Shown: positions 16,648-24,831 of the stretch, in pieces
How positions within the stretch are numbered: the stretch's first letter is position 1
How the letters are laid out: each line of letters opens with the position of its first letter
Source of the DNA: Thermomicrobiales bacterium
GTDB taxonomy: Bacteria; Chloroflexota; Chloroflexia; Thermomicrobiales; UBA6265
Length of the DNA stretch: 64,000 bases
Direction: 5' to 3'
Assembly (NCBI GenBank): GCA_019637585.1
Contig: JAHBVL010000011.1
Span: 15,260 to 79,259 of the forward strand
Notes under the pieces: generated by a model
Told to the model about the DNA's origin: nothing
Seen by the model: the letters and a program-made list of their open reading frames with translations, nothing else
Database searches by the model: none
Translations under genes and position numbers: made by a program

Positions 16648-17573
16648 TGGCTGTGAGTGATGCTCGAATGACTCCTGACGAACTGAAAAGCCACCTGCGT
16701 GGCGTTCTGGCTTTTGCGCCCACTCCGTTCACCGCCGCCGGCGCCGTCGACTTCGATGGACTCGCTGCGCAAGTCGACAGGCTCAGCCAGAGCGGTGCGA
16801 GCGTTGTCGTCATCGGTGGGGCGGTGGGGGAGTTCTTTTCTCTCACGCGTGAGGAATATCGCGAGTGCATGCGTGTCGCCGTGGATGCAGTGGCTGGCCG
16901 CGTTCCGCTCATGGCCGGTATCGGCCACAGCACGATCATTGCCTGCGATCTCGCCGCGTGTGCGGCGTCGGCCGGCGTCGACGGATTGATGATCAACCCT
17001 CTGTATATGGCAACACCGACGATCGATGGCTGGTACCGGCATTACGCCGAGCTGGCGCGGGCATCCGGGCTGGGGATGATGATCTTCAGTACGGTCGGTT
17101 CGGTGTACAGCGCCGCCATGGTCGAGCGACTCGCGGAAATCGACGAAGTCATCGCTCTCAAGGATGAGTTTGGCGATCTGAAGCTCTTCGCCGAGATTCG
17201 CGACCGGGTGGGCGGGCGCCTGGCCATGGTCAACGGGATGGCTGAGGAGCTCGCCGGTCCCTATTTCGCAGCGGGGGCGAGTGCGTTCACCTCCGGCGTC
17301 ATCAATTTTGCTCCTCAGGTCAGTCTGGCGATTCACCAGGCGGGCATCGACGAAAACTGGCAGGATGTGCACCGACTGGTTGATGTGGCTATCCGGCCGA
17401 TCGCTCAACTTCGGGCGCGAAAGCCGGGTTATATGATCGCCGTGATCAAGGAAGCCATGAACATCCTCGGATTGCCGGGCGGGCATATGCGATTGCCGCT
17501 GGAACCAGTTGCTCCGGCCGACCGGGCCGAGCTCGAAACTGTCCTGCGCCAGATCAGTGAACTGGCCGCATAG
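16647..17573 (+). CDS. DapA/KdgD-family lyase or dehydratase
   Basis: 308 residues, a standard DHDPS/NAL-type TIM barrel. The Schiff-base lysine is K172 (ALKDEFGDL). The GEFFSLTREEY segment (61-71) is the form found in 5-dehydro-4-deoxyglucarate dehydratases rather than in dihydrodipicolinate synthases. Two catalytic positions differ: the usual Thr-Thr or Gly-Thr before GE is Ala-Val (59-60), and the active-site Tyr near residue 147 appears to be Phe (MMIFSTVGS). It probably cleaves or dehydrates a 2-oxoacid. Start 16647 overlaps the upstream stop; ATG 16668 is an alternative. Confidence 0.85.
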   Translation: MAVSDARMTPDELKSHLRGVLAFAPTPFTAAGAVDFDGLAAQVDRLSQSGASVVVIGGAVGEFFSLTREEYRECMRVAVDAVAGRVPLMAGIGHSTIIACDLAACAASAGVDGLMINPLYMATPTIDGWYRHYAELARASGLGMMIFSTVGSVYSAAMVERLAEIDEVIALKDEFGDLKLFAEIRDRVGGRLAMVNGMAEELAGPYFAAGASAFTSGVINFAPQVSLAIHQAGIDENWQDVHRLVDVAIRPIAQLRARKPGYMIAVIKEAMNILGLPGGHMRLPLEPVAPADRAELETVLRQISELAA

Positions 17574-17592
17574 CATCGGAGAGGAGCCAGGA

Positions 17593-18504
17593 GTGCCAGA
17601 CGCAGAGGGCCGAAAAATCGTCGATTGCCACACGCATCTGATGTGGTACCCGGATCACGTTGCCCAGGAATATGCCGAGGAAGCCCTCGCTTCCAAGCTG
17701 ATCAAGCTGAAGATGTCGGGTGGGCAGGCTTACACCGGCAGGCTCGATCTCCACTCCTACGACTCCAAACCGGAGACGCACTGGGAGGTTTCCGAACCCG
17801 CCGATCATGTGGTCGTGTTCGGCCTTCAGGCGAAGGCAACCGGTCTCTGGGTGCCGAACGAGATCATTGCCGACTATGTGAAGCAGCACCCGGAGAAGAT
17901 GCAGGGTTGGGCGTCAGTCGACCCGACCCAGCCGGATGCCCTCGATCAGCTCGACTACTGTGTGCAGGATCTGGGGCTGAAGGGGCTGAAGCTGGGGCCG
18001 GTCTATCAGCATTTCGATCCGGAAGACCGCAAGTACTGGCCGCTCTTCGAAAAAGCACAGCAGTACCAGCTGCCGATCATGTGGCACCAGGGAACGACCT
18101 TCCCAAGCAAAGCCAAGCTGAAGTGGGGGCTCCCGCTGCAGCTCGAAGACATTGCCATGGCCTTCCCCGATCTGAAGATGATCATCGCTCATATCGGGCA
18201 TCCATGGGAAGAGGATTGCATCGTCCTGGTTCGCAAATGCCCGAACGTCTACACCGACATCTCGGCGGTCCACTACCGGCCATGGCGCTATTGGCAGGCG
18301 ATGGTCACCGCCATGGAATACGGAATCACCCACAAGATCCTGCTGGCGTCCGATTTTCCGTCCGGGACGATCACCAATGTGATCAACGGACTGCGCAACG
18401 TCAACGCGCCGGTCGAAGGAACCAACCTTCCCAAGATACCGACCGAAATCCAGGACCAGATCATCTACGAGAACTGGAAATCCTTCTTCCCGGAGTGGGT
18501 GTGA
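17593..18504 (+). CDS. Amidohydrolase-2 family protein (ACMSD-like)
   Basis: 303 residues from GTG 17593, with GAGGAG six bases upstream. The metal ligands of the amidohydrolase-2/ACMSD group are all visible: HxH in VDCHTHLMW, His in MWHQGTTF, His in IAHIGHPW and Asp in LASDFPSG. Members hydrolyse lactones or decarboxylate 2-oxo/aromatic acids through a mononuclear metal. The gene follows the DapA-like gene by 19 bp. Confidence 0.88.
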   Translation: MPDAEGRKIVDCHTHLMWYPDHVAQEYAEEALASKLIKLKMSGGQAYTGRLDLHSYDSKPETHWEVSEPADHVVVFGLQAKATGLWVPNEIIADYVKQHPEKMQGWASVDPTQPDALDQLDYCVQDLGLKGLKLGPVYQHFDPEDRKYWPLFEKAQQYQLPIMWHQGTTFPSKAKLKWGLPLQLEDIAMAFPDLKMIIAHIGHPWEEDCIVLVRKCPNVYTDISAVHYRPWRYWQAMVTAMEYGITHKILLASDFPSGTITNVINGLRNVNAPVEGTNLPKIPTEIQDQIIYENWKSFFPEWV

Positions 18505-18666
18505 GGGCGAGAGGCAAAGGGCAAAAGGCAAGGGGCAAAAGGCAAAGGGGAAACGGACAAGAACCCTCTCCCGCGGTCGGGAGAGGGCAGGGTGAGGGAT
18601 ATCCCCGCGGTCGGGAGAGGTGCTCAGGGTGACAGCGAGAGTTCGTTGGGGGATGCAGAAGGCACG
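18505..18666. repeat. Composite repeat with CCCTCTCCCG hairpin
   Basis: Contains GGCAAAAGGCAAAGG words (18515-18550), GGACAAGAA, a perfect 10-bp stem (18564-18573 and 18578-18587, loop CGGT), then GCAGGGTGAGGGATATCCC and a second half hairpin. The flanks are the reverse complement of the block at 10200-10290, while the hairpin loop has the same sequence in both. It interrupts an operon between two amidohydrolase genes. Confidence 0.85.
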
Positions 18667-19770
18667 ATGAGGATTATCGATTCGCACGCGCATATCTTTC
18701 CGTTTCTCGGTGGCCTGTCCGGGTTTGGCGACGTGCGGGAACATCTCGACACGGTTCAGTGGACGGTTCGTCAGCACGTGCAGCCGGTGTTGCGCCGTCG
18801 CGACGGTTCCCGGGAAGAAAAGCAGACGCTGATCACGTTGCCGATGGTGGGGCGCAGCAGTCTGCTCGACGTCGATTTTCACGTCGGCCAGTACGGAGTC
18901 GTCGAGTGGGAGTCGGACGGCGAAGCCTACTACCTCCAGTACATGCCTCCGACGCTGGCGGATATGTCCGCGCCGCCGGAGTTGTTGGTCGCGCTGATGG
19001 ATCACGCCGGCGTGGAAACGATCGTGCTTCACAACGATTCGATCTACGGAAAGTTGAACGACTACTTCAGCGACGCCGTGGTTCGCTGGCCCGATCGCTT
19101 CATCGCCCTGGCGAATGTCGACGTGGCGCCGAACAATCGGGACCAGCAGATCGCCACCCTCGACCGGGCGCTCGATGAACAGGGGCACCGGGGGCTCTTT
19201 TTCAAGACCGACGATTTCTTCATGCACGACTTCTCCGAGGATCCGTTTGGTCCGGCGTACACGCCCTTCTGGGATCACGTGGCGAGTCGCGGCATCCCGG
19301 TCTACTGGCAGGTCACGGGCTTTCCCGCGCCGACTGTGGAGAACACCCTGCGGGTGTGGGAGGGGTTCATCCAGTGGCTCGATCGGTACCCGGACGTCGT
19401 TGTCGTGCTGGTCGGCGGTCTACCTTGGGAGTTGGCCAGCCGGGAAACGCTTCCTGCATCGATCCGGGAGGCGATCCATCGCCATCCGATCCATCTGGAA
19501 ATCGTGTATCCCATCCAGCGGGGCGGGGTGTTTCGGTACCCGTTTGTGGAATGCCGGGATTCGGCAGCGTTTCTCTACCAGGAATTCGGCGCGGAGAAGC
19601 TCGTTTGGGGATCGGATGTTCCGAATGTCGAACGCTACTGCACCTACCGGCAGAGTCACGAGTATCTCGACACGTATGATTTCATCTCCCAAGAGGATCG
19701 CGAACTGATTCTCGGCGGAAACATGGAGCGGATTTTCGGCATCGGCGGCGTCGCGACCGACGCCAGCTAA
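18667..19770 (+). CDS. Amidohydrolase-2 family protein with an incomplete metal site
   Basis: 367 residues from ATG 18667. The N-terminal HxH (RIIDSHAHIFPF) and the late Asp (VWGSDVPNV) are kept. However, the two mid-barrel histidines of the neighbouring paralogue are replaced: IMWHQG aligns with VYWQVTG, and AHIGHPW aligns with VGGLPW. It may use another metal arrangement or have lost catalysis. It carries an insertion after the HxH motif (residues 15-100), making it about 60 residues longer than the upstream protein. Same operon, after a repeat block. Confidence 0.78.
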   Translation: MRIIDSHAHIFPFLGGLSGFGDVREHLDTVQWTVRQHVQPVLRRRDGSREEKQTLITLPMVGRSSLLDVDFHVGQYGVVEWESDGEAYYLQYMPPTLADMSAPPELLVALMDHAGVETIVLHNDSIYGKLNDYFSDAVVRWPDRFIALANVDVAPNNRDQQIATLDRALDEQGHRGLFFKTDDFFMHDFSEDPFGPAYTPFWDHVASRGIPVYWQVTGFPAPTVENTLRVWEGFIQWLDRYPDVVVVLVGGLPWELASRETLPASIREAIHRHPIHLEIVYPIQRGGVFRYPFVECRDSAAFLYQEFGAEKLVWGSDVPNVERYCTYRQSHEYLDTYDFISQEDRELILGGNMERIFGIGGVATDAS

Positions 19771-19787
19771 CCCATCAGGAGCAATCA

Positions 19788-20927
19788 GTGGCCACTTACG
19801 ACCAGCTCGGCGTCCGCTCAGTGATCAATGCAACGTGCCATTGGACCGACTATGGCGGCGCGATCATGTGGCCAGAGGTCGCAGAGGCCATGGTGGCCGC
19901 CCGGGACCGCTATGTGAACATCCATGAATTGCAGCGCCAGGCTGGATCGGCAATCTCACGGTATACCCACGGGGAAGCAACGCACATCACCTCGGGGTGT
20001 TCTGGCGGTCTTCTGGCCGGCGCCGCGGCGATCATGACCGGCAACGATGTCGTGAAGATGGCTGCGCTTCCTCACCCGACGCCCGACATGAAGCGGGAGT
20101 TCATCGCTCACCGTGTGCCGCGCCGGACTGACCCTTCGGGGCGCGACTATCCCGTCTGGACCTACGCGCACGCTGTACGGGCGGCCGGCGGCGAGCTGGT
20201 GGAAGTGGGCGATGACCAGGGAGTGACGCCTGAGGCGATCGTCAACGCGATAGGACCGCATACCGCCGGAGTCTACTGGCTCTGCGACAATCCCGCCGCA
20301 GCGCTCTCCATCCAGGATGTCGTTTCCGTCGCCCACCAGCACGGTCTTCCGGTGCTGCTCGACGCCTCGAACACCCTGCCCCCGCCGGAGAATATTCACG
20401 CCTTCATGGATATGGGGGTCGATCTCGCCGCCTACTCCGGAGGCAAGGGGCTGCGTGGTCCGCAGGGAAGCGGATTTGTCACCGGCCGCGCCGATTTGAT
20501 CGCCGCTATCCGCACGCAGAGCTCACCAAATGACGGGGTCGGCCGTTCGCTGAAAGTCTCGAAAGAAGAGATGGTCGGCCTCGTGACGGCGCTCGAAGTC
20601 TGGAGCGAGCGCGATCACTCGCAGGACATCGAGGACGCCGAGCGGCGAACCGCCCATGTAGTCAGCGCACTTGCCGGGCTCACGTCCGCTCGCGCTGAGT
20701 ATCGCTTCCCAGACCATATCGGCCGGCCCTATCCGACGGTCTTCGTTCATCTCGATCCGGATGCCGGGCGCACCGGACGCGAGGTGATCGATACGTTGCT
20801 CGCCGGCGATCCGTCGATCGCCACCATGGATTTCAGCGATCCCTGGGTTTTCAGGGTCGACGTCCGCATCTTGCCCGACAGCGATGTCGAAACCGTCGCC
20901 CGGCGGATTCGCGAAGTGTTGCAATGA
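19788..20927 (+). CDS. SelA-like PLP-dependent enzyme (D-glucosaminate-6-phosphate ammonia-lyase-like family)
   Basis: 379 residues from GTG 19788 with AGGAG upstream. Fold-type-I PLP features: Asp in VLLDASNTLPP (D192), the Schiff-base lysine in AYSGGKGLRGPQGSG (K220), and THITSGCSGGL for the phosphate site. This layout is that of the SelA/DgaE group, whose non-SelA members eliminate ammonia from amino-sugar acids or act on D-amino acids. No tRNA-binding N-domain is present, so it is not a selenocysteine synthase. Last gene of the operon; it converges with the CocE-type gene at 17 bp. Confidence 0.82.
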   Translation: MATYDQLGVRSVINATCHWTDYGGAIMWPEVAEAMVAARDRYVNIHELQRQAGSAISRYTHGEATHITSGCSGGLLAGAAAIMTGNDVVKMAALPHPTPDMKREFIAHRVPRRTDPSGRDYPVWTYAHAVRAAGGELVEVGDDQGVTPEAIVNAIGPHTAGVYWLCDNPAAALSIQDVVSVAHQHGLPVLLDASNTLPPPENIHAFMDMGVDLAAYSGGKGLRGPQGSGFVTGRADLIAAIRTQSSPNDGVGRSLKVSKEEMVGLVTALEVWSERDHSQDIEDAERRTAHVVSALAGLTSARAEYRFPDHIGRPYPTVFVHLDPDAGRTGREVIDTLLAGDPSIATMDFSDPWVFRVDVRILPDSDVETVARRIREVLQ

Positions 20928-20943
20928 GGAATCCCGGCCGAAC

Positions 20944-22866
20944 CTAGATGATCACCGGGAGCACAACGTGGGATGGGTGTTCCCGGTCCATGTAGACGGT
21001 GTTCGTGGACGGGATCATGTGCGTATGTCGCCCGCTTGGCTCGCCCGTGTTCGGATTCAGGTCGAAGCGAGGGAAGTTGCTGCTCGAAATATCGATGCGG
21101 ATACGATGTCCGACATCGAAGAGATTGCTCGTCGGGGGCAACGCAATCTGGACCTGAACCACCTCGCCCGGCTCCATGAAGACCTCTCGCTCCCAGCTCT
21201 CGCGGAATCGGACCCGGATGATCGAGTCGACGATGTTCATGTGATAGCCCTCGGGATAGTCGGCCATGGGCGGATAGACATCGACGAGCTTGGCGGTGAA
21301 ATCCGTATCGACTGCCGATGACGAAACCCAGAGATTGACGACCGCCTGGCCGGTTACCTCGACGGGTTCCATCAGTGGTGGCGACTGAAAGACGAGAACA
21401 TCGTTTCGGTGGGCGAGACGCGGGTAGGGCGGACGGGCGCCGATGATGTCGGGCGCTTCCCGCTGATGCGTCGGACCCATCTTGACGATGCTTCTCATGC
21501 GGACGCGCCAGGGCACATTTGACTGGTACCCGTCCTCCACTGTTTCCGCGACAGGCACCAGCTCGAAGAACCCGACGACATTGCCGGAAATCGTCGGCAC
21601 CGGGTGTGTGGGATCGTACACAAAGGATCGCGACGACTCGATAGCGGAGGGTCTCTCCGACGTAAGCTCGCCGGCCGCCCGAAGAAAAAGCACCTGCTCC
21701 GCTGCTCGGGCGAGTGGCCAGCCCTGTTCCGTTCGCCATCGGCCGCCGTGAAAGAGCTTGCCGTGCCGAGTCTTCCGTCCGCCGCCGCCGCCCATGACGA
21801 ACATCCGCACAGGCGGGTCGTCGTCGACGCCGTTCCGCTCGTCTCGCAACCACCGATCGAACCATTGCAGCCGTAGCGCGTTGTACCGGTCGTTGCCGAC
21901 GATCGCGTCTTCGCCGAAATCGACGTCCGCTGCCCAGCTGTCGCCCCTTCGCATCGTCTCATGGGTCCAGGGACCCATGATCAAACGTTGCGGGCTGCGG
22001 CTCTGCGCTGACATCGCTGCGAAGTGAGTGGTCGTGGCGACGGCGAACGGATCGTACCAACCGCCGGAGAAGGTGCCCGGACAATCGGCGTGCCGGTGGA
22101 AATGGCGCTCGAAGTCGTTGAAGTCTTCGGCCCACCATTCGTCGTATGAGCCTCGCAGGTAGTAGTTGAAGAAGGTCTGCTCCAACCCGGGCACCGTCGT
22201 CAACGGCGTCATGCCGGGCCGGAACGGCGTGAGCCAGACCCAATCCCGCAACCTCGTCATTTCTTGCTCGAAGGCGCGCTTGGCGACCGGATCGCGCATC
22301 AGCTCCTGCGATTCGAAGGCGTGGAGGAACTGGGCGCCAAACATGTGGAGCTGCATGGCGCCGCCCAGCCGGATGTGATGGTGGTAGGCGTTGGTGGGAC
22401 CGACGTCGGGCCAGATTGCGGCCAGCGCGGGCGGGTTCTCCAGCGCGGCTGTCGTTTGGGACATCGCACCGTGCGATGACCCGAGCATGCCGACTCGTCC
22501 ATTCGACCATGGTTGACTGGCGATCCAGCCGATCGTGTCGAATCCATCTTTGCCGTCGCTCGGGTTGGCGACGTGGTAGTACTCGCCAAATCCCTCTGAT
22601 TTGTAGCGGCCGCGCAGATCCTGCAACACGACAACGTATCCGCGCGGCGTGAAAAAGCGTGCGACCGGGTCGACCCACATCCAGGGCGTTGTCTTGTCAT
22701 ACGATGTGCGGCCGAGAATGACCGGGAACTGACCTTCGACGATCTCGCCGCCCAGGGCCGGACGGTAGATGTCGGTGGCCAGATGCACGCCGTCGCGCAT
22801 CGGCACCATGACATTTTCGGCGACGACGATGCCGTACTCAGGCGGGCGAGGTTCGGGAAATTCCAT
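20944..22866 (-). CDS. CocE/NonD family alpha/beta hydrolase (X-Pro dipeptidyl-peptidase S15-like)
   Basis: 640 residues from ATG 22866, 11 bp after the permease stop, with AGGAC upstream; a start at 22908 would overlap the permease. The opening MVPMRDGVHLATDIYRPA is the family signature. The nucleophile is the serine in GMLGSSHGAM, and LQDLRGRYKSEG is the oxyanion-side segment. A C-terminal jelly-roll domain (about 420-640) follows. Members cleave esters and amides such as cocaine, cephalosporin side chains or proline dipeptides. No signal peptide, so it acts after import by the transporter encoded upstream in the same operon. Confidence 0.9.
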   Translation of the reverse strand: MEFPEPRPPEYGIVVAENVMVPMRDGVHLATDIYRPALGGEIVEGQFPVILGRTSYDKTTPWMWVDPVARFFTPRGYVVVLQDLRGRYKSEGFGEYYHVANPSDGKDGFDTIGWIASQPWSNGRVGMLGSSHGAMSQTTAALENPPALAAIWPDVGPTNAYHHHIRLGGAMQLHMFGAQFLHAFESQELMRDPVAKRAFEQEMTRLRDWVWLTPFRPGMTPLTTVPGLEQTFFNYYLRGSYDEWWAEDFNDFERHFHRHADCPGTFSGGWYDPFAVATTTHFAAMSAQSRSPQRLIMGPWTHETMRRGDSWAADVDFGEDAIVGNDRYNALRLQWFDRWLRDERNGVDDDPPVRMFVMGGGGGRKTRHGKLFHGGRWRTEQGWPLARAAEQVLFLRAAGELTSERPSAIESSRSFVYDPTHPVPTISGNVVGFFELVPVAETVEDGYQSNVPWRVRMRSIVKMGPTHQREAPDIIGARPPYPRLAHRNDVLVFQSPPLMEPVEVTGQAVVNLWVSSSAVDTDFTAKLVDVYPPMADYPEGYHMNIVDSIIRVRFRESWEREVFMEPGEVVQVQIALPPTSNLFDVGHRIRIDISSSNFPRFDLNPNTGEPSGRHTHMIPSTNTVYMDREHPSHVVLPVII

Positions 22867-22876
22867 TGGCGGCGTC

Positions 22877-23773
22877 CTAGAGTGTTCCCAGGCGTGGATC
22901 GAGCGCATCGCGCAAGTCGTCGCCGAGGAGATTGAATGCCAGAACCGCGATCATGATGGCGGCGCCGGGAAAGATCGCCACCCAGGGCGAGATGATCATG
23001 TAGGTGCGTGCATCGGACAGCATCACTCCCCAGGATGGCGTCGGCGGCTGAACCCCAAGTCCGAGGAAGCTCAATGTCGCCTCGGTCAGGATGGCGGTCG
23101 AAACGGAAAGCGATGTCAGGATGATGAGTGGCGCGGCAACGTTCGGCAGCAGGTGCCGAAGAATGATTCGCCACGACGACACGCCGACAACTCTCGCTGC
23201 CTCGACATATTGCTCCTGCATCACGGCCAGCGCCGGACCGCGGGCGATGCGCGCAAAACGGGGCGAATAGACCAGTCCGATGACCAGCGTCGCGGTCGAC
23301 AGACTTGGCCCCAGCGCCGCTGAAACGGCCAGAATCAGAATCAATGGGGGAAAGGAGAAGAGGATGTCCATGATCCCCATGATCGCGGTATCGAGGTAGC
23401 CAAGATGATACGCGGCGACGATGCCAAAGAAACCGCCGATGACCAGCGCGATAGCAACGGCAGTCATGCCGACGAACATCGACGCTCGTGCCCCATAGAT
23501 CACCCGGCTGAAAACGTCGCGGCCGAGGTTGTCCGTTCCCATAAGGAACTCGCGGCTGGGGCTGCCGAACCGGGGTCCGGGCTGGCTGGCCGGATCGTAT
23601 GGAGCGATGAACGGAGCGAAAACCGCCGCGCCGATCAGCAGCACAATGGCGATCAGCCCGCTTGCGGCGAGCGGAAATGTTCGGGCCAGCTGCGCAATCG
23701 TGCGACGCCGCGGCGGTATTGCCGCGGCCTCGAAGGAAGATCCGAGCGCGGGCGCTTCGATCGCCGTGCTCAT
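22877..23773 (-). CDS. Peptide-type ABC transporter permease, DppC-like
   Basis: 298 residues from ATG 23773, which has GGAG eight bases upstream; an in-frame ATG at 23824 would overlap DppB by 35 bp. A cytoplasmic N-terminal tail of about 35 residues leads into the first helix (LAASGLIAIVLLIGAAVFA). OppC hallmarks are FLMGTDNLGRDVFSRVI, the docking loop around ARGPALAVMQEQYVEAARVV, and the end GDDLRDALDPRLGTL. Partner of the DppB-like gene next to it. Confidence 0.92.
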   Translation of the reverse strand: MSTAIEAPALGSSFEAAAIPPRRRTIAQLARTFPLAASGLIAIVLLIGAAVFAPFIAPYDPASQPGPRFGSPSREFLMGTDNLGRDVFSRVIYGARASMFVGMTAVAIALVIGGFFGIVAAYHLGYLDTAIMGIMDILFSFPPLILILAVSAALGPSLSTATLVIGLVYSPRFARIARGPALAVMQEQYVEAARVVGVSSWRIILRHLLPNVAAPLIILTSLSVSTAILTEATLSFLGLGVQPPTPSWGVMLSDARTYMIISPWVAIFPGAAIMIAVLAFNLLGDDLRDALDPRLGTL

Positions 23774-23789
23774 TGCCAGGCTCCGTTTC

Positions 23790-24740
23790 TCATGAGTAGG
23801 AAATGCGGGGGTCGAGTCGGGCATAGATCAGGTCGACCCCCAGGTTGACCACCATGAACGCTAATGTGATGAACATAACGCCTCCCTGCACGATCGGGAA
23901 GTCACGCTGCATGATGCCTTTCATCAGAATCCAGCCCAGACCGGGAAGGCCGAAAATCTGCTCGATAACCACCGCGCCCCCCAGCAGATAGGCAAACTGA
24001 ATACCGGCGATCGTGATGACCGGGATCAACGCGTTGCGCAGGCCATGTCTGGCGACAACCGCGGATTCCCGCAGCCCCTTTGCTCGAGCGGTACGGATGA
24101 AATCCTGGTTGAGCACTTCGAGCATTGAGGACCGGGTCATCCGCATGACCACTGCCATGAATCCGACTGAAAGGGCGATCGAAGGAAGCAGCATCTGAGA
24201 CAGGTTTTCCGCAGGGTTGTCCCAGAATGAGACGTAAATGAGCTTCGGGCTCCAGTTGAACCAGCGCGATGCCGCGAGCAACAGGAGAATGCCCAACCAG
24301 AAGTTGGGCATTGAAAGCCCCGCCAGTCCAAGAATTCTCGTTGCGCCATCCAGCCATCCCCGCCGGTGCACAGCGGAGATGACGCCCAGCGGCACGCCGA
24401 GAACGATCGCGATCAGTGACGACACAATTGCCAGCTCGATGGTGACCGGCAGACCGCGCATCAACTCGTCGACCACAGGTGATCCTGAAATCAGAGAGAC
24501 ACCGAGGTCGCCCTGCAGGAGAGCGGTCAGCCAGTCGACATACTGCCGGGCGATCGGTTTGTCGACGCCGAGGACCCGTTGCAGCGTTTCTCGCGATTCC
24601 TCAGAGAGATTTGCTTCCGTGCCGATCATGGCATCGACAACATCGCCTGGGATCAGGTGCATGATCAGAAAGGCGATGATCGAGACTCCGAGCAAAGTCG
24701 GCAGGAGCAGGATGACGCGTCGGAAGAAGTAACGTCTCAT
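23790..24740 (-). CDS. Peptide-type ABC transporter permease, DppB-like
   Basis: 316 residues: MRRYFFRRVILLLPTLLGVS opening, LIMHLIPGDVVDAMIG, docking loop FIRTARAKGLRESAVVARHG and the end VNLGVDLIYARLDPRISYS. Second gene of the operon binding protein - DppB - DppC - CocE hydrolase. No ATPase gene accompanies either importer in the window. Confidence 0.93.
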   Translation of the reverse strand: MRRYFFRRVILLLPTLLGVSIIAFLIMHLIPGDVVDAMIGTEANLSEESRETLQRVLGVDKPIARQYVDWLTALLQGDLGVSLISGSPVVDELMRGLPVTIELAIVSSLIAIVLGVPLGVISAVHRRGWLDGATRILGLAGLSMPNFWLGILLLLAASRWFNWSPKLIYVSFWDNPAENLSQMLLPSIALSVGFMAVVMRMTRSSMLEVLNQDFIRTARAKGLRESAVVARHGLRNALIPVITIAGIQFAYLLGGAVVIEQIFGLPGLGWILMKGIMQRDFPIVQGGVMFITLAFMVVNLGVDLIYARLDPRISYS

Positions 24741-24773
24741 GGCGGGTGCTCAACGGTTGGGCCGGTACGAACT

Positions 24774-24810
24774 GAAACCGGGTGAACCTGTAGACGGGAC
24801 ACCCGGTTTC
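24774..24810 (-). terminator. Hairpin between binding-protein and permease genes
   Basis: Perfect 11-bp inverted repeat GAAACCGGGTG ... CACCCGGTTTC with a 15-base loop, 22 bases past the binding-protein stop on the minus strand. No T-run. As at 3876, it sits exactly between binding protein and the next gene and probably stabilises the upstream message or causes partial termination. Confidence 0.7.
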
Positions 24811-24831
24811 CGCTGGCGCATCAGCAAAGAG

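Noticed and set aside
19788-20927. Selenocysteine synthase (selA)
   Set aside because: The PLP core matches the SelA superfamily, but the N-terminal tRNA-binding domain is absent and no selB or selD gene is nearby; the D-glucosaminate-lyase-like branch fits better.
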